Below, piece after piece: positions 11,201 to 22,950 of a stretch of DNA of 36,617 bases (position 1 is its first letter; each line of letters starts with the position of its first letter). Origin of the DNA: Apostichopus parvimensis. Taxonomy: Eukaryota; Echinodermata; Holothuroidea; Aspidochirotida; Stichopodidae. A program made the translations under genes and the position numbers. The stretch covers positions 95,130-131,746 of the forward strand of contig KN886565.1 in NCBI GenBank assembly GCA_000934455.1. The letters run 5' to 3'. Below the pieces are notes generated by a model. The model did no database searches and was not told where the DNA came from. It saw only the letters and a program-made list of their open reading frames with translations.

Positions 11201-14200
11201 TTATTTGTAAGATTAATATTCATAAATAGTTTGCAATTTTATACTGAAATAAACTGAGGTGAACTGAACTTTATGTTGCTGTAGCTTTGCAGACTGTAAC
11301 ACTAAACATTCGGCATAAAAAAATGAAATACATAAAAATGGAAGAAGTACGCTAAAAATATCGTGGTATAATATTCCTACGCCGTTCTATATATTCTCAA
11401 GTGTTTGGACATTTGACTGACGTTAAAAGCGACATTTTGGTCTCTCTATCTATTTTCAGAGGCAAACAATCCTTGGAGACAATTTGCTTGATGCTGGCTT
11501 ACAAGTTGAAACACCCGGAGAATTTTTTCATGCTTCGAGGAAACCATGAATGTGCAAGCATAAATAGGTGAGTACACATCTACTGCCAGCTGCTTTTATT
11601 ATTCCTCCCACTCGATTTGTCGATAGTTAAGTAGGACAGCCAGGCATTTCAAATTAAGTGTGATCTTACATATATCTTGCCTATATATAAGAGTCTAAGT
11701 TATAAAAGCTAACACGAAAGTCAAAAGTAACCTTTGCTCTTCAATTGATCTTGACAATTGCATGTGCTGTGAGTACAATGAGCATAAATAATGAAAAGTA
11801 TAATTATAATAATATATGTGGAAATTTTTTACTATATGCCGTGATATAAAGCATACTCAATTTTATGTGGCATTTTTTGTTGTCGATTGAGCAGCGCAAT
11901 TTTGTAATAATTTTCATTTTTATGTGACGTAGTTTTAAAACAAAAACAGACATCGCGATATGCGTCGTCATTTTGCAGTTCGTGTATGCCGGAGCATTAC
12001 CGGCTAGTACAGTTTATCACAAAATTTAAGAAATTCAAGGAAAAAGAGATATAACAGATAAAATGTGCACATCTACGGGTATATTTTTCAAGGAGAAACA
12101 CATGTTCTGGGTTAAAGCAGTCTCAAGATTTGTTTACACCTGAAGTCTAGTGAACATCTCATTCTAATGACAGCTCCCTATATGTGAACTATACGCAAAG
12201 TTGAAGTAACTGATTGCCTGTCATGACCATAGTCCATCTCTCCCTGATGGGACAGGTTTTCTGTACTGTGCTGTCATGTCATGCTTCAAAGCACTTGTAC
12301 TGACAGTATGAGCAATGTCATGTTTCTATCAGATAACTGGTAGGAACTGTTTGTACTGTCAGTACAAGTGCTTATCCACCTTAACCCACTTTATCCTTTA
12401 ATACTTCTTAACCCACCTACACACTGTAACCCACCTACCCACCTATCATTTGTAACCCACCTATCGACCTTAACCACCTACCCTCCTAACCCACCTACCC
12501 TCCTTAGCCCACCTACCCTCCTTAGCCCACCTACCCTCCTTGGCCCACCTACCCTCCATACCCTCCTTAGCCCACCTACCCTCCTTAGAACCCACCTACC
12601 CTCATCAACCCACCTACCCTCATCAACCCACCTACCCTCCTTAACACACTTATCCTCCTTAACCCACCTATCCTCCTTAACCCACCTACCCTCCATAACC
12701 CACCTACCCTCCGTAACCCACCTATCCTCCTTAACCCACCTATCTTCCTTTAACCCATCTACTGTATCCTCCTTAACCCACCTATCTTCCTTTAACCCAC
12801 CTACTGTATCCTCCTTTAACCCACCTATCCTCCTGAACCCACCCTTCCTCTGCAGTCAATGTATTGATAACTGCAGTGAGAGTTTGATATATCTTGGCTA
12901 AGTGTTGAAGTTGTTTTGATAGACTAAAAGAAACCTGCCGTGAGATCTATGCGACAAACTGACAAAGTACTTTCCCTTCAAGCACATTCGGTGACGAGAT
13001 GATTTATGCTGCGAACACAGGCAGCCTCTTTCACTGCTAAAACATCCCCTATGGCAACATTAGTATATATACTTGGTGATTCATTAATTTAATAGCAACA
13101 AAGTCAACTGAATGCGTTCATTGGAGCATGGTAATTATATGCATGAGCGGGGGCTATGGTGTGAAGTTCACCTGGCTTAATAAACTGACAAGGTTTCATA
13201 AAAATCTGGAATGGAAAAGTGTTTCTTCAGTTATGGAACGGTAACAGAAAACTGAGACGGTGCCCCAATGATGACAGTGCACCCTACTTTGAGAGCTTGC
13301 ATATATTGTTACAGGATTATATTTAGCAGGAGGCAAGGTTGTGCGATTGTTATAAAGTGGCTGTATAATGAGTATGAACCATAGTTAATCATAGTTCTAT
13401 ACACTGTACTATTATATGTGTGTAATCATTCTTATGATTCACAGTGATTATCATTACAAATATCTGTACTCATTGAGGATGATTACATTATTACTACACT
13501 GTGTCCGTAATCATTCGTAAACACATGACTGTAATCATAGATATATGCAGTACTATTATATATATTATATGACTGTAATCATAGATATATACAGTACTAT
13601 CATATGTGCAGTAATCATTCTTATGATTCACAGTGATTATCATAAAAAATGTCTGTACTCATTGAGGATGATTACATAATTACTACACTGTACCGTAACC
13701 ATTCGTATACACATGACTGTAATCATAGATATATACAATACTATTATATGTGTGTAATCATACTTTGGAATCACAGTGATTATCATTACAAATGTCTGTA
13801 ATCATTGAGGATGATTACATTATTACTACACTGTACTGTAACCATTCGTATACACATGACTGTAATCATAGTTATTTACAGTACTATTATATGTGTGTAA
13901 TCATCAATATCTAATCATACATTTTTTAACACAGTATCCTTTCTCTGTTTTCATTAATGTTGTTACATGATTTTCTCCTTTCACACAGAATTTATGGCTT
14001 TTACGATGAATGCAAACGGAGGTACAACATTAAACTATGGAAAACCTTCACTGATACCTTCAATTCTTTGCCGATAGGTAAACTATCGTTGTAAAATATT
14101 TTTTATTCTCAACATATTTGTTAGTGAAACTCTTATAAAAGATTATAACATCACTTTGCAAAGTTAGATTAACTTTCAATAAATGAAGACTTTCACTGGA

Positions 14201-16434
14201 CAAAGTTGTGTGGGTTTAACAGGCCTGTTGTTTGTTTTCATTTGGATAAATCCTGGATGTTATTGAAATGAGTAGTACCGTATACAATGATACGATAGAA
14301 GGTATACATGAACGCTTTAGAATGAACTTTGTTGTCCTTTGGACAAACCTAAGTATATCATTTTGTGTTGAACATATGAACAGAATCTGAGCCACACCCA
14401 CAAGTTTTTCAGATAAATGACCGTGGCATCCCCCCAAAAACATTCGTGAATGCTAATTAAAATCGATATGCCATTTCTATACGCACTGTTACCTGTTCGT
14501 TGCAGCGGCTGTGGTGGAAAGCACAATCCTATGCATGCATGGTGGACTGTCCCCGGACCTCTCCTCCATCGACCAGCTGCGTCACATAAACCGACCTCTG
14601 GACATACCGGACCATGGACTGGTCTGTGACCTGCTCTGGTCTGACCCAGATGAGGTGAGTATTCATCGCCGCCTCTGTCATTCTTTCTTCATCAAAAGAT
14701 CGTCTGATAATTTTTGTAGATGATTACATCAAAGCTAGTATGATCACACTCTTCGGTATTTGGTTGTTTTGTGATCATCCATTCATGTCGGCGACCAACT
14801 TAGGATAGTTTCTAACCTAAAAATGAAAAGATAAGGGGGAAAAAAAAATCAGGATTTGTTGTATGCAGAATTCAGTTGTCAGCAAGCTATATATGATATA
14901 GTTTTGAATCTGGTCTCTGCATGTTGCAGTGTGACTGGTCTTTACATATTATCATATAGGGAAATTGAAGAGTGACAAAATTTGGTGCCATTGGTCAGGT
15001 AAAAACATTGACTGACAGCTTCCTTTTACATCTTTAAAATGTTGCCAAATCCCCCCCCCACATGCCTCTCGCTCCTATGTGCTCCCTCATGACACCTTAC
15101 TTCCCCTCTGCTCCCTTCTTCTCCCTCGGTTTCTAATCTTCCACTAATATTTCTCTCGCAGGACATCACTGGTTGGGGTGAGAACGACCGTGGCGTTTCT
15201 TATACATTCGGAGGTGATGTCATCAGACATTTCCTGAAACAGAATGATCTCAGTCTCATCGTGAGAGCTCACCAGGTAAGAAACTGGCCCTGCCCTGCCT
15301 GAAGGGGACAATAATAATTCTATACACCTTAAGATGATGAGAACATAAATTAAAAATATGGTATGTCATTGCAAAATGTTACACAAGAATGTCCTGGTAA
15401 ATACACAAAAGAAAGACAGAGTTAATTTGCAGTATTTACTTCACTCTTCACTTCCCCGCCTCCTCACAACATATCTGCACTCTCTCCCCCTACCGTGGTT
15501 TGAGTACTTGGTAACCTCTGTGGTTCCTTCCCCCTCTTGTACTCTGGCCCAATCCGGTCTACCATCCTCCTCATCATATTATTGTTTGCCTTCTTTAGGT
15601 TACTTAGCTATTGTCATATGTCACAGAATATGGGAGTAGTTTACTGCTGCTGTGTTTGCATAGGTCATGCCTCACAGCTATGGTGGAGGCTCAGTGAATT
15701 TATACTTTGTACACTTTTGCTTAGTCATCTGTTTCATCTTGGAGGGGCACAGCAGCCCTCGGCCCGGTTATAGGGCCTGGTCCTGTCCGTCTGTGATTGT
15801 GAAGATGGAAACGCAGATCATTGGATTTAAAAGTGAAACAAAAAAATTCCATGGCTGTCTTCTGTCTTGCGTGTAACAGTCAAATATTTTTCTACATGAA
15901 AAGTATGTTAACCATACAGGGCTACTTCGTAACATTTTGACATTCCCTTTTACTCTCAGGTGGTTGAAGACGGATACCAGTTTTTCCAAAAGCGTAAACT
16001 AGTGACTCTCTTCAGCGCCCCCAATTACTGCGGGGAATTTGACAATGCTGGAGGAATAATGATAGTGACTGAAGACTTGACTTGTTCCTTCTCTATTCTC
16101 CCGGTAAGTCAGGTTTTAAATTTTAAATTTTGTTTTACTTTCCTGTTCTCTTGATAAATCTCTTTTTGGTACTTAAGCATATAAGACTAAAGCCAGCTTT
16201 TATAGGTGCTTCAATCATGGGGCCATGATTAAAAGGTAAAATAGCCTTATTCCATCTAGCTAATATACAGGCATATTGACTTCCCTACCCCCTCCCCCTC
16301 CCCTTCCCCCTTGCCATAAAAAACAAAGAAAAAGAAAAAGAAGAAAGGAAACTTGGCACACCAGTTGATTAATTTAATTTTTTCCCCCCATTTTTCAGCC
16401 GGAACTTGCCAAGCTACCTGTCAAGAAAAAATGA
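8217..16434 (+). CDS. PP1-type serine/threonine protein phosphatase catalytic subunit, divergent paralogue
   Basis: Metal-dependent phosphatase of the PPP family that removes phosphate from pSer/pThr; substrate choice in PP1 comes from regulatory subunits. Coding exons: 8217-8282, 9262-9467, 11460-11567, 13989-14077, 14506-14654, 15162-15275, 15960-16103, 16399-16434 (TGA). All introns are GT-AG with consistent phase; the product is 303 residues against about 323-330 for vertebrate PP1. Signature blocks: GDIHG (58-62), GDYVDR (86-91), [12 protein letters not shown] (116-127), HGG (168-170), RAHQ (241-244), [13 protein letters not shown] (263-275). All six metal ligands are present: D59, H61, D87, N119, H168, H243, each five less than PP1 numbering. 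The toxin-site Tyr and Cys (Y267, C268) are kept. Of the RVxF-groove residues, I164, L238, F252, R256, V259, L284, C286 and F288 are kept, while PP1 Met290 is Thr285. The linker after the N-terminal helix and the tail (ending KLPVKKK) are shorter than in PP1, and much surface sequence differs. It is intact and spliced, so not a processed pseudogene. PP2A and PP2B are excluded by the PP1-specific motifs. Confidence 0.93.
9950..11275 (+). mobile_element. decayed non-LTR retrotransposon (LINE) fragment in PP1-like intron 2
   Basis: Broken frames around 9975-10320 resemble the reverse-transcriptase region before the catalytic aspartates, including a degenerate version of the usual [10 protein letters not shown] block near 10065-10110. 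From 10318 to about 10700 the frame resembles the LINE C-terminal zinc-knuckle region: [14 protein letters not shown] followed by a CTFCGE cysteine pair, then stops and frame changes. The central catalytic part between these blocks looks deleted. Sense orientation is the same as the host gene. The 3' end is uncertain; an A-rich stretch at 11028-11050 or a short tail near 11275 are candidates. It is inactive. Confidence 0.7.
12291..12371. repeat. 18-bp perfect inverted repeat with 45-bp spacer
   Basis: GCACTTGTACTGACAGTA at 12291-12308 is the exact reverse complement of 12354-12371. It lies in intron 3 of the PP1-like gene, directly before the minisatellite. It could form a hairpin or cruciform, or be a small foldback element; no target-site duplication is obvious. 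Confidence 0.85.
12372..12845. repeat. 17-18 bp minisatellite, ~27 copies, in PP1-like intron 3
   Basis: Repeated CCCACCTACCCTCCTTAA units with scattered substitutions and 1-bp length changes. The array is strongly strand-asymmetric, pyrimidine-rich on the plus strand. It creates spurious low-complexity open frames on both strands (Thr-His-Leu-Pro-Ser on plus, Gly/Arg/Trp-rich on minus) that should not be taken as proteins. Confidence 0.95.
13376..13925. repeat. ~143-bp tandem satellite with alternating inverted TAATCAT/ATGATTA motifs
   Basis: The block containing CACAGTGATTATCAT recurs at 13440, 13629 and 13772, spacings of 189 and 143 bp. The longer first unit carries an extra ~46-bp internal duplication of the segment with ATATGACTGTAATCATAG. 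Within each unit TGTAATCAT and its complement ATGATTACA alternate, so many short hairpins are possible. The array ends about 60 bp before exon 4 of the PP1-like gene. Confidence 0.9.
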
Positions 16435-18025
16435 TGGGAAGCGAGAATTGGGATTGCTTTAAAGGTCTCCCTCCTCCTCCTACTCTTTGACCTCGCCGTC
16501 TGAGCGATGCCAGAGGGCGGTAGTATCCAAGTTAGTTGTTCCGTTGTGTAGGCTCTTTCAGGGATTGTATTCTGAAATTTGTTGTTCAGTCTGCTTTTAA
16601 AAGAAATCATTTTAATGTTTTTACTGCAATACTAGTATTGGATTATCTGTTGTCTTTTTTCCCTATCTCTCCACCTCTCTCTCTCTCTCGTTGGTCCAAT
16701 GATTGTCATTGGAATTATTTTTTTTGTGTTGTGCTTGTTGTATTTTTCACCATGCACACATGTTTTTGGATGGTGCAATAATTTTTGGAGTTATAATCTT
16801 TATCAGTACGTACGGGACCACTTTGTTTCGCGAGATATGGATAATGGTCATGCCGTGTTTTTATGCTAGCTCGCATTTATCCTCATCTTCAAAGGATACG
16901 ACGTAATCAAAAGTATATGAACAGTTAGAAATAACAATTGCCTCTCTCCTCCCCCCATGCACCTTGTTACACCAGATGCAGTTTAATATTTCCATTTGCT
17001 GTTAATTTTGAATATTTGAAAGAAACTCGGATTATTTTATTACTTCAAAAAATATACATACGACTTGGCTTAAATTATTAAGGTGGCCAGAAGCATAAGC
17101 TGCCACTTTGCTATACATTCTTACATTTCTACTCAATAACTTTACCTTTTAAGTTTCAATTGAAACGTGGCTCACTTGAATCACCCACCTCTTTATCTTT
17201 CGTTGGTTAGATATCTTACGGATAGAACACTTCCCTCACCGCACCCCTCCCCCCCCTCCCTGTTGTTGCAAGATTCATGGTTGTGTACCATCTAGGTAAC
17301 ATCTTTGAGGAATCTTAGGAAGTAATTATTGTGCAATGTTTGGGTACCATCTCAGGATTTGAACATATACCCCCCTCTGCGCTTTGGTGGGATATCATTG
17401 TAGAGAAACGTATTAAAAGAAAGAAGATTTCTCTCCCTGTGGGGGGGTACCTTTTTAGGGTAGAACATTTTCCTGTCCTTCTATGCAGCATTCTTTATGT
17501 GGTACCATTTTATGGACTGAAAATTTCTTTCCCTCCGCTACAATAATTTCATGATTGGGTACCATCTTAGGGATAGAAACATTTTTCTCCCTAACTTGTT
17601 TCTTACTGAAACTTCAGCTTTTCATATAATTTTGACAAGCAATTGAAGAGGTTGCATATTCAACAATGATCCACCTTAAAACGCCAAAAAAAATAAAAAA
17701 TTGCATTACTGTGTTTGCAGGTCCCTTGGTGTTCCTCTTTGCAATCAAACCATCACCACCCCTTCCCCCCTCCCCTCCCCCCTTGCTATCCATTGAAGTA
17801 CTTTCTTTATGGTACTAACTTACATCTTTATATCCGTACTTGGCAAACCTTGACTCGTCTCAAAATCCGACATCATCTTTTGGATGTCGTTTTAAACATT
17901 GGGGACCTTAATGTATTATTACCTTGAAAGTTTTATCCATGTTTTCCTCTCCTTTTTTTGTTCTTTTCTCATTTTGTTCATTTGTATCGAGTATTTATAA
18001 TGTGCAATTAAAGTTGGTTAACTTG
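16435..18025 (+). other. probable 3'UTR and 3' flank of PP1-like gene
   Basis: No coding signal follows the TGA. Candidate poly(A) signals on the plus strand are AATAAA at 17692-17697 and ATTAAA at 18007-18012, the latter followed by GT-rich sequence as expected downstream of a cleavage site. The segment holds several homopyrimidine tracts. Which signal is used cannot be decided from sequence. Confidence 0.35.
17205..17605 (+). repeat. degenerate tandem repeat with GGTACCATCTTAGGGATAGAA core
   Basis: Five or six diverged copies of a block (a GTACCAT start, a GGATAGAACATTT middle, then a C/T-rich run) occur near 17209, 17283, 17341, 17445, 17500 and 17555. Spacing is irregular, about 55-105 bp. 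It appears to be an old, decayed tandem array. Confidence 0.6.
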
Positions 18026-18605
18026 GTTTAGCCCTACTTTTTTTTCTTTAGCCTTTGTGGCATGGAGACGATGTCTGGCTTTTTAATTTTTTATTATTTT
18101 TCAGTATTACAAAGAAAATGTATTCTTTTTCATCTCGATCTCAACTTTTTTTCATTTTTTTACTTCAGAAATTTGATTACTAACATAGCTGTTCTCAGTG
18201 AATGTTCATTTGCTTCAAAAAAATGACTGTCGTACAGTAAGGTACTATCTTAATTATTATCAATTATCTAGACACGTTTTGACGTTTCTTTGTGCCCGCA
18301 TAGAAAGAAGTTTTACCATTTTAAAGGTTCCTTGCATGAAGCTTGTCCATGCAGCAATTATTACTTCAGGAAGTACAAAAGTACTTGTAAAAGATATCCA
18401 TCAAGGAGTTGCACAGAACTGTCTAGTCAGCCATGTTAAAGTGATACGGTTCTAGTAGTTAAAAACAGGTGCCAGCGTTTGCAGGTTGGCCTAGAATTTT
18501 AGCAGCACTAGCGTTTAGATGGCCAGGAATATAAACTCTGGTCATTCTCTTGACATATTTCATTCCAGTCTGTGTGCAATCCTGGTCCATTGTGTGATAA
18601 TTTTG

Positions 18606-18830
18606 TGTGTAGTGTGGACAATGCAATGCCTGTCCTGTGACCTTTGGACTGGAGGAATTATTTAGTAGTCTTAGAGTGGTGTCGGCAGTGGGATGTAAAA
18701 CAAAAGTAGCCAAAATTTTTTGTGTAGTATGGACAATGCAATGACTGTCCTGTGACCTTTGGACTGGAGGAATTATTTAGTAGTCTTAGAGTGGTGTCAG
18801 CAGTGGGACGAAATACAAAGCAGCCGGGGG
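18606..18830. repeat. 115-bp direct tandem duplication
   Basis: The block beginning TGTGTAGTGTGGACAATGCA at 18606 is repeated from 18721 with only a few mismatches over about 105 bases. The similarity suggests a recent duplication. No gene is recognised in it. Confidence 0.9.
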
Positions 18831-21790
18831 GAAAAAAAGAATAGATTCAGGCAAAATGAGTGTGTAGCTGAAGTGCAGCATCGTATGTTTAGTAAAAAAC
18901 GACCAAATTATCTTGTAAATCTGTCAATTTTGCAAGCATTTCAAAACTACAGATTAAAGGCACTGATTGAAAATGTTAACAAAAATTTCTCGACCTGGTT
19001 GAAAGTGATACAAAAGTTGTGTTTTTTCAGAAAACTTCTTCCGGTCTCTTTTTTCATTTCCCAATACATTTTGACTAATGTTTACATAGAGCTCATTTAG
19101 TTAGTATATACTTTTTTTTTTTTTTTGCAAAAATATATGAGGGCAGAGAAATGAATAGGCAGAAGTCAGAACCACCTGGGAGTATTTTAAACACTTTTTT
19201 GCTGACTGTTTGTAAACTTTATATGAAGGAACATGATATTCATACTGCTCATACTGTCAGTATGAGCGTTTGGAAGCGTGACAGGAAATTATGACATATG
19301 GGAAAACAAAATGTCTCAAACCTGGGTGCTCAGGAAATGTTGGGGTAGCTTATCGTGTCAGAGGGTGAGAGTTTGCAGATTGAGACAAGTGAACTAAATT
19401 TGCATAAATACTTGGACATTAATCTATGTGACCACTGGGTAGTGTATTTGTGGTAAATCAAGTTCTCTTTGTTTTAATAGTAACTGATACTTTGAAATAT
19501 TGCCTAGCTGACCAATCAGCCCAGGAATACTTCCTTTAAATTCAAATATGCAAATGAACTTATGAAGAAAGAGAGAGAAAACTTACTATTATTATAATTA
19601 TTTTCGGTTGTAAAATATCTTTTTCAATTTTTTTACGTTGGTGAAAATTCAGATTTCCAATAAAAATATTTTATAATAGAGATATTAAAAAAGACCAACC
19701 ACCACCACCATGTTCTTTTTAGGTTTTATTGCAGAAGTATAAAAAAAGAAAGGGAAACATAGAAGTTTCATGAATTTTGATTTATTTTATATATTAGAGG
19801 GGAGTATACATGTCATAATTTGTGACATCATTTAGGGTCAAAGGTCAGTTTGCTAATTGCTGTGTGAATGTAATTAATATGTACATCTAAACAGTCTCAG
19901 ACATTTGGCTTGGATGAAATATAAAAGAAAAGACGAGAAAAAGACACGATAAAACAAGAAAGGGGGACAAAATGAGCAAAATGAAAAGTAAAAGCCTGAT
20001 TGCATTGGTCTGTTAAATCACAGTGTTTATAGTGTTTAAAATTTGCATAGCAATATGGAAAGTTGTTTAATTATTTTTCGTCTTTTTTTTTTCTCTCCTA
20101 AAAATTGAAAAAAATTTACAATTTTTTTTGTGTACAAACACTGGCATACATTACATTTTGAATTACAAAGTACTCAGATTGTTGTTTTGCATGACAACTT
20201 GTCATACAATACCTGTTGAGTTGTTCAATGTACATTTGAGTACAAACTGGGGCCAAGAGCAAAAAAAGCTGTACAAGTTTTGTTTACATGAAGAAGAACA
20301 TACTGGAACTTGAAACACTTAGTAGTGTTGGTATGTAAATTTTATAGTATTTGCCCTAAATGTGTTGACTGAAGATGAAAGTGTCAAACTCTTGTTTTAT
20401 TTTTTATTTTACCAGGGTTACAGGTTTGAGTGCTGTTTAATATGTGACTCCTATCTCTGAACTATTTGCAAGATCAAAAATGTCAGAGAATTAAAATTAT
20501 CATTATTTAATGGTTTTTTTTTAAAAAAATTTTTAAACATGAATTACAAAAATGGTTCAAAAGTTTGGGAACAATACTGACTGGTTTAAATTTGAATTAA
20601 AAGCAATTTGTACTTTATGAGTAAAGGTTAAGATATTTTTCTTCTTTTTTTTTGGTGTGTGTGGTAGATGTATTGCCATAATATAGCTTTGAAAGTAAAT
20701 TTTATTAGGATTGGAAGTGGGTATTTTGCATCGACAACTTACCAACTTGTCATTAAAAGTAAAAAAGATTTTTACAAAATGCTGTTAGGTTGGGTTTCAA
20801 GATTCTTGCCACAAAGATGTTTGCTTTTGGAAATGCCCATATTCAGATTTACCGAATTTCTGATGTTTGTAAATTTATGGTCAAATCATTTATGCAGGAG
20901 TTTGTGTGATTTGCTATAGCGCTGAAGGCACTAGACCCATGACTCCTGTACTGCCTGTGCACATGAAGGTGATGTCAGCTATACCCTCTAGACCTAGCCC
21001 AAAATATTTGAGTAGATTTCTACGTAAATAGCAGCATAATTGTTTTCAGATGTAACTACTGAAAGCACAGACTCAAAATGTACATGGATACTGTAACGAA
21101 ACTGCACACACCCACACACACCCACAGGAGAGTGTGTCTAGGTAGAGTTGGTTAACTTTCTGTTCTCTGGCACTGATGGTTTGAAAGTGGATAGCTGTTC
21201 CATTAATGGAAATCTACTTAGTATGTAAATTTTGCAGTATTTCAAACACCTTGTGCCAAACGGATTTAACAAGCGTGTTTTACCACGTCAGCGAGGAAAG
21301 CAAAAAGCCCTCTCACCACCTTTTTCACTTGAAAACAGTAATATTCTGTAAAGATTTGTCGTACAAACATAGCACTGCAATATATGCGAAATTGTAAAAT
21401 ATCATATTATATATCATAACGTAATACATTCACATTCAAGGCTAAATGGCGACCCTTTACATGTTTTCTATGACTACAGATGCTAATATTAAAGCCTAAT
21501 TACACCCTCCAAAAAAAAAAAAAAAAATAGAAGAAGGAGAAGAAAAAAAAGTGCAATGATTTTTATAATATGGCAAAAGTTTAGATGCAGGCTTCATTTA
21601 TGAGACTGGAAGTCTGAAGTCATGCGTCTAGTGCCATTCGCGGTGTGTTACATATCTCGGCATTTATGAAATGTCAAAAGTGTTCCTGTGTTCTCCTGTG
21701 GTTTGTGGGTTTATTTTCATCATTGTGTAAAACTGCTTTATAAACTGAAGGTTGAAGGCATAGGAGAAATATGTAACACAGATAATAGTT
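18831..21790. other. gene-free A+T-rich stretch
   Basis: Only short random-looking frames, poly(A)/poly(T) runs and a CACACACCCA-type microsatellite near 21105-21127 are visible. A perfect 21-base palindrome with a single central T lies at 19247-19267 (arms GCTCATACTG and CAGTATGAGC). I see no gene or recognisable element. Confidence 0.5.
19247..19267. repeat. 21-bp perfect palindrome
   Basis: The 10-bp arms GCTCATACTG / CAGTATGAGC are separated by one T. The ACTGTCAGTA centre also occurs in the right arm of the inverted repeat near 12360, which hints at a shared foldback family. Confidence 0.85.
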
Positions 21791-21794
21791 GTCT

Positions 21795-22130
21795 AGTATA
21801 CACTTTACATTTTAATATACATACACTATGTGTAATATTCACCATATAGTAGACACATTTAAAAGTTGTGTAAGACACTGCATATAGTAATAGATACACT
21901 ATATATAGTTGCATAATATGCACTATATAGTCATGTATAAATACTCTATATACTATAAATACACTATAAAGTTTGGTATTATACACTATATAGTGAACAC
22001 ACCATATAGTGGACACATTCATAAGTTGTGTAAGACACTACATATAGTTTAGATACACTATATAGTTGCATATAATGCACTATATAGTTGTATATAAATA
22101 CACTATAGATACTCTATAAAGTATGAGATT
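21795..22130. repeat. ~160-bp tandem repeat rich in ACTATATAGT palindromes
   Basis: The segment starting ACCATATAGT at 21841 recurs at 22001 with high identity for over 100 bp. Each unit contains several copies of the 10-bp palindrome ACTATATAGT or close variants, giving dense hairpin potential. Confidence 0.85.
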
Positions 22131-22950
22131 GTTTGGAGGTACCGTTGTCTGTGTTACACATTTCTTGAACATATTGCATGGCTGGAAACCCCACAACGAT
22201 GGATGGTATACATTGCTCTGGTCAGTTCAAACCCGGACATAAGTCCAAACATTAGATGCTCGTTGTATCACAGTTATATAAAAATATGTGGCACAAAAAT
22301 ACGAATCTTTTAAGGAGTGGAGGTTTATCACTGCTGTGAGTATGTATTCATTAATTCTGCATGACAGTACATTTTTATTTAATGGATGGTAGGCTTTTTA
22401 TTAATTATTCATATACAAAATATGCATGAAATTATATAAACAACTTATGTGTTATTTAAACTCTTTTTAGCTGAAATATAGCACATGGTAATATTTTATT
22501 TTATTCTATTTGCTTTGCTTACCAGTGAGTGTATCTACTGAAGTATATTAAACAGAAATAAAAAAAAAGTTGCTTTTTAGAGAGAAAAATTTGTTGATGT
22601 TGTTGTGGTATATTACATATATCTATAATAATTATATGCTGGTCTCTCAAACAGACCTTGTTTGATGCAATAAATCTGCATTTTTGTGAAAAATTTACAC
22701 CAATTTCTTTCTTCTTTCTTTCTTTTTGCCTTTTTAGACTTAAAACTGGAATCAACTTAGTGAAATGTTCTCTGAAATAGTTTGTGTATAATGTGTGATA
22801 ATACCTTACTAATAGTTTGATATGCACTCACATCTTTCCTTGTACCTAAAGCTGAGATTGATATGTTTGAAATATTTTATCCATATTTTAGCATTGCGTG
22901 ATGACCCACAAGACCTGACACTACTTCAGTTAAACACAATGGATTAAAGT

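Noticed and set aside
12368..12901. 177-codon plus-strand frame rich in Thr-His-Leu-Pro-Ser
   Set aside because: It is a translation of the 17-18 bp intronic minisatellite; the repeat fully explains the open frame.
12372..13925. CRISPR-like array of repeats
   Set aside because: Units are contiguous and degenerate with no unique spacers, and they sit in an animal intron.
15358..15876. Overlapping plus-strand frames between PP1-like exons 6 and 7
   Set aside because: They fall wholly in the intron bounded by good GTAAGA and CTCTCAG splice sites and show no family similarity.
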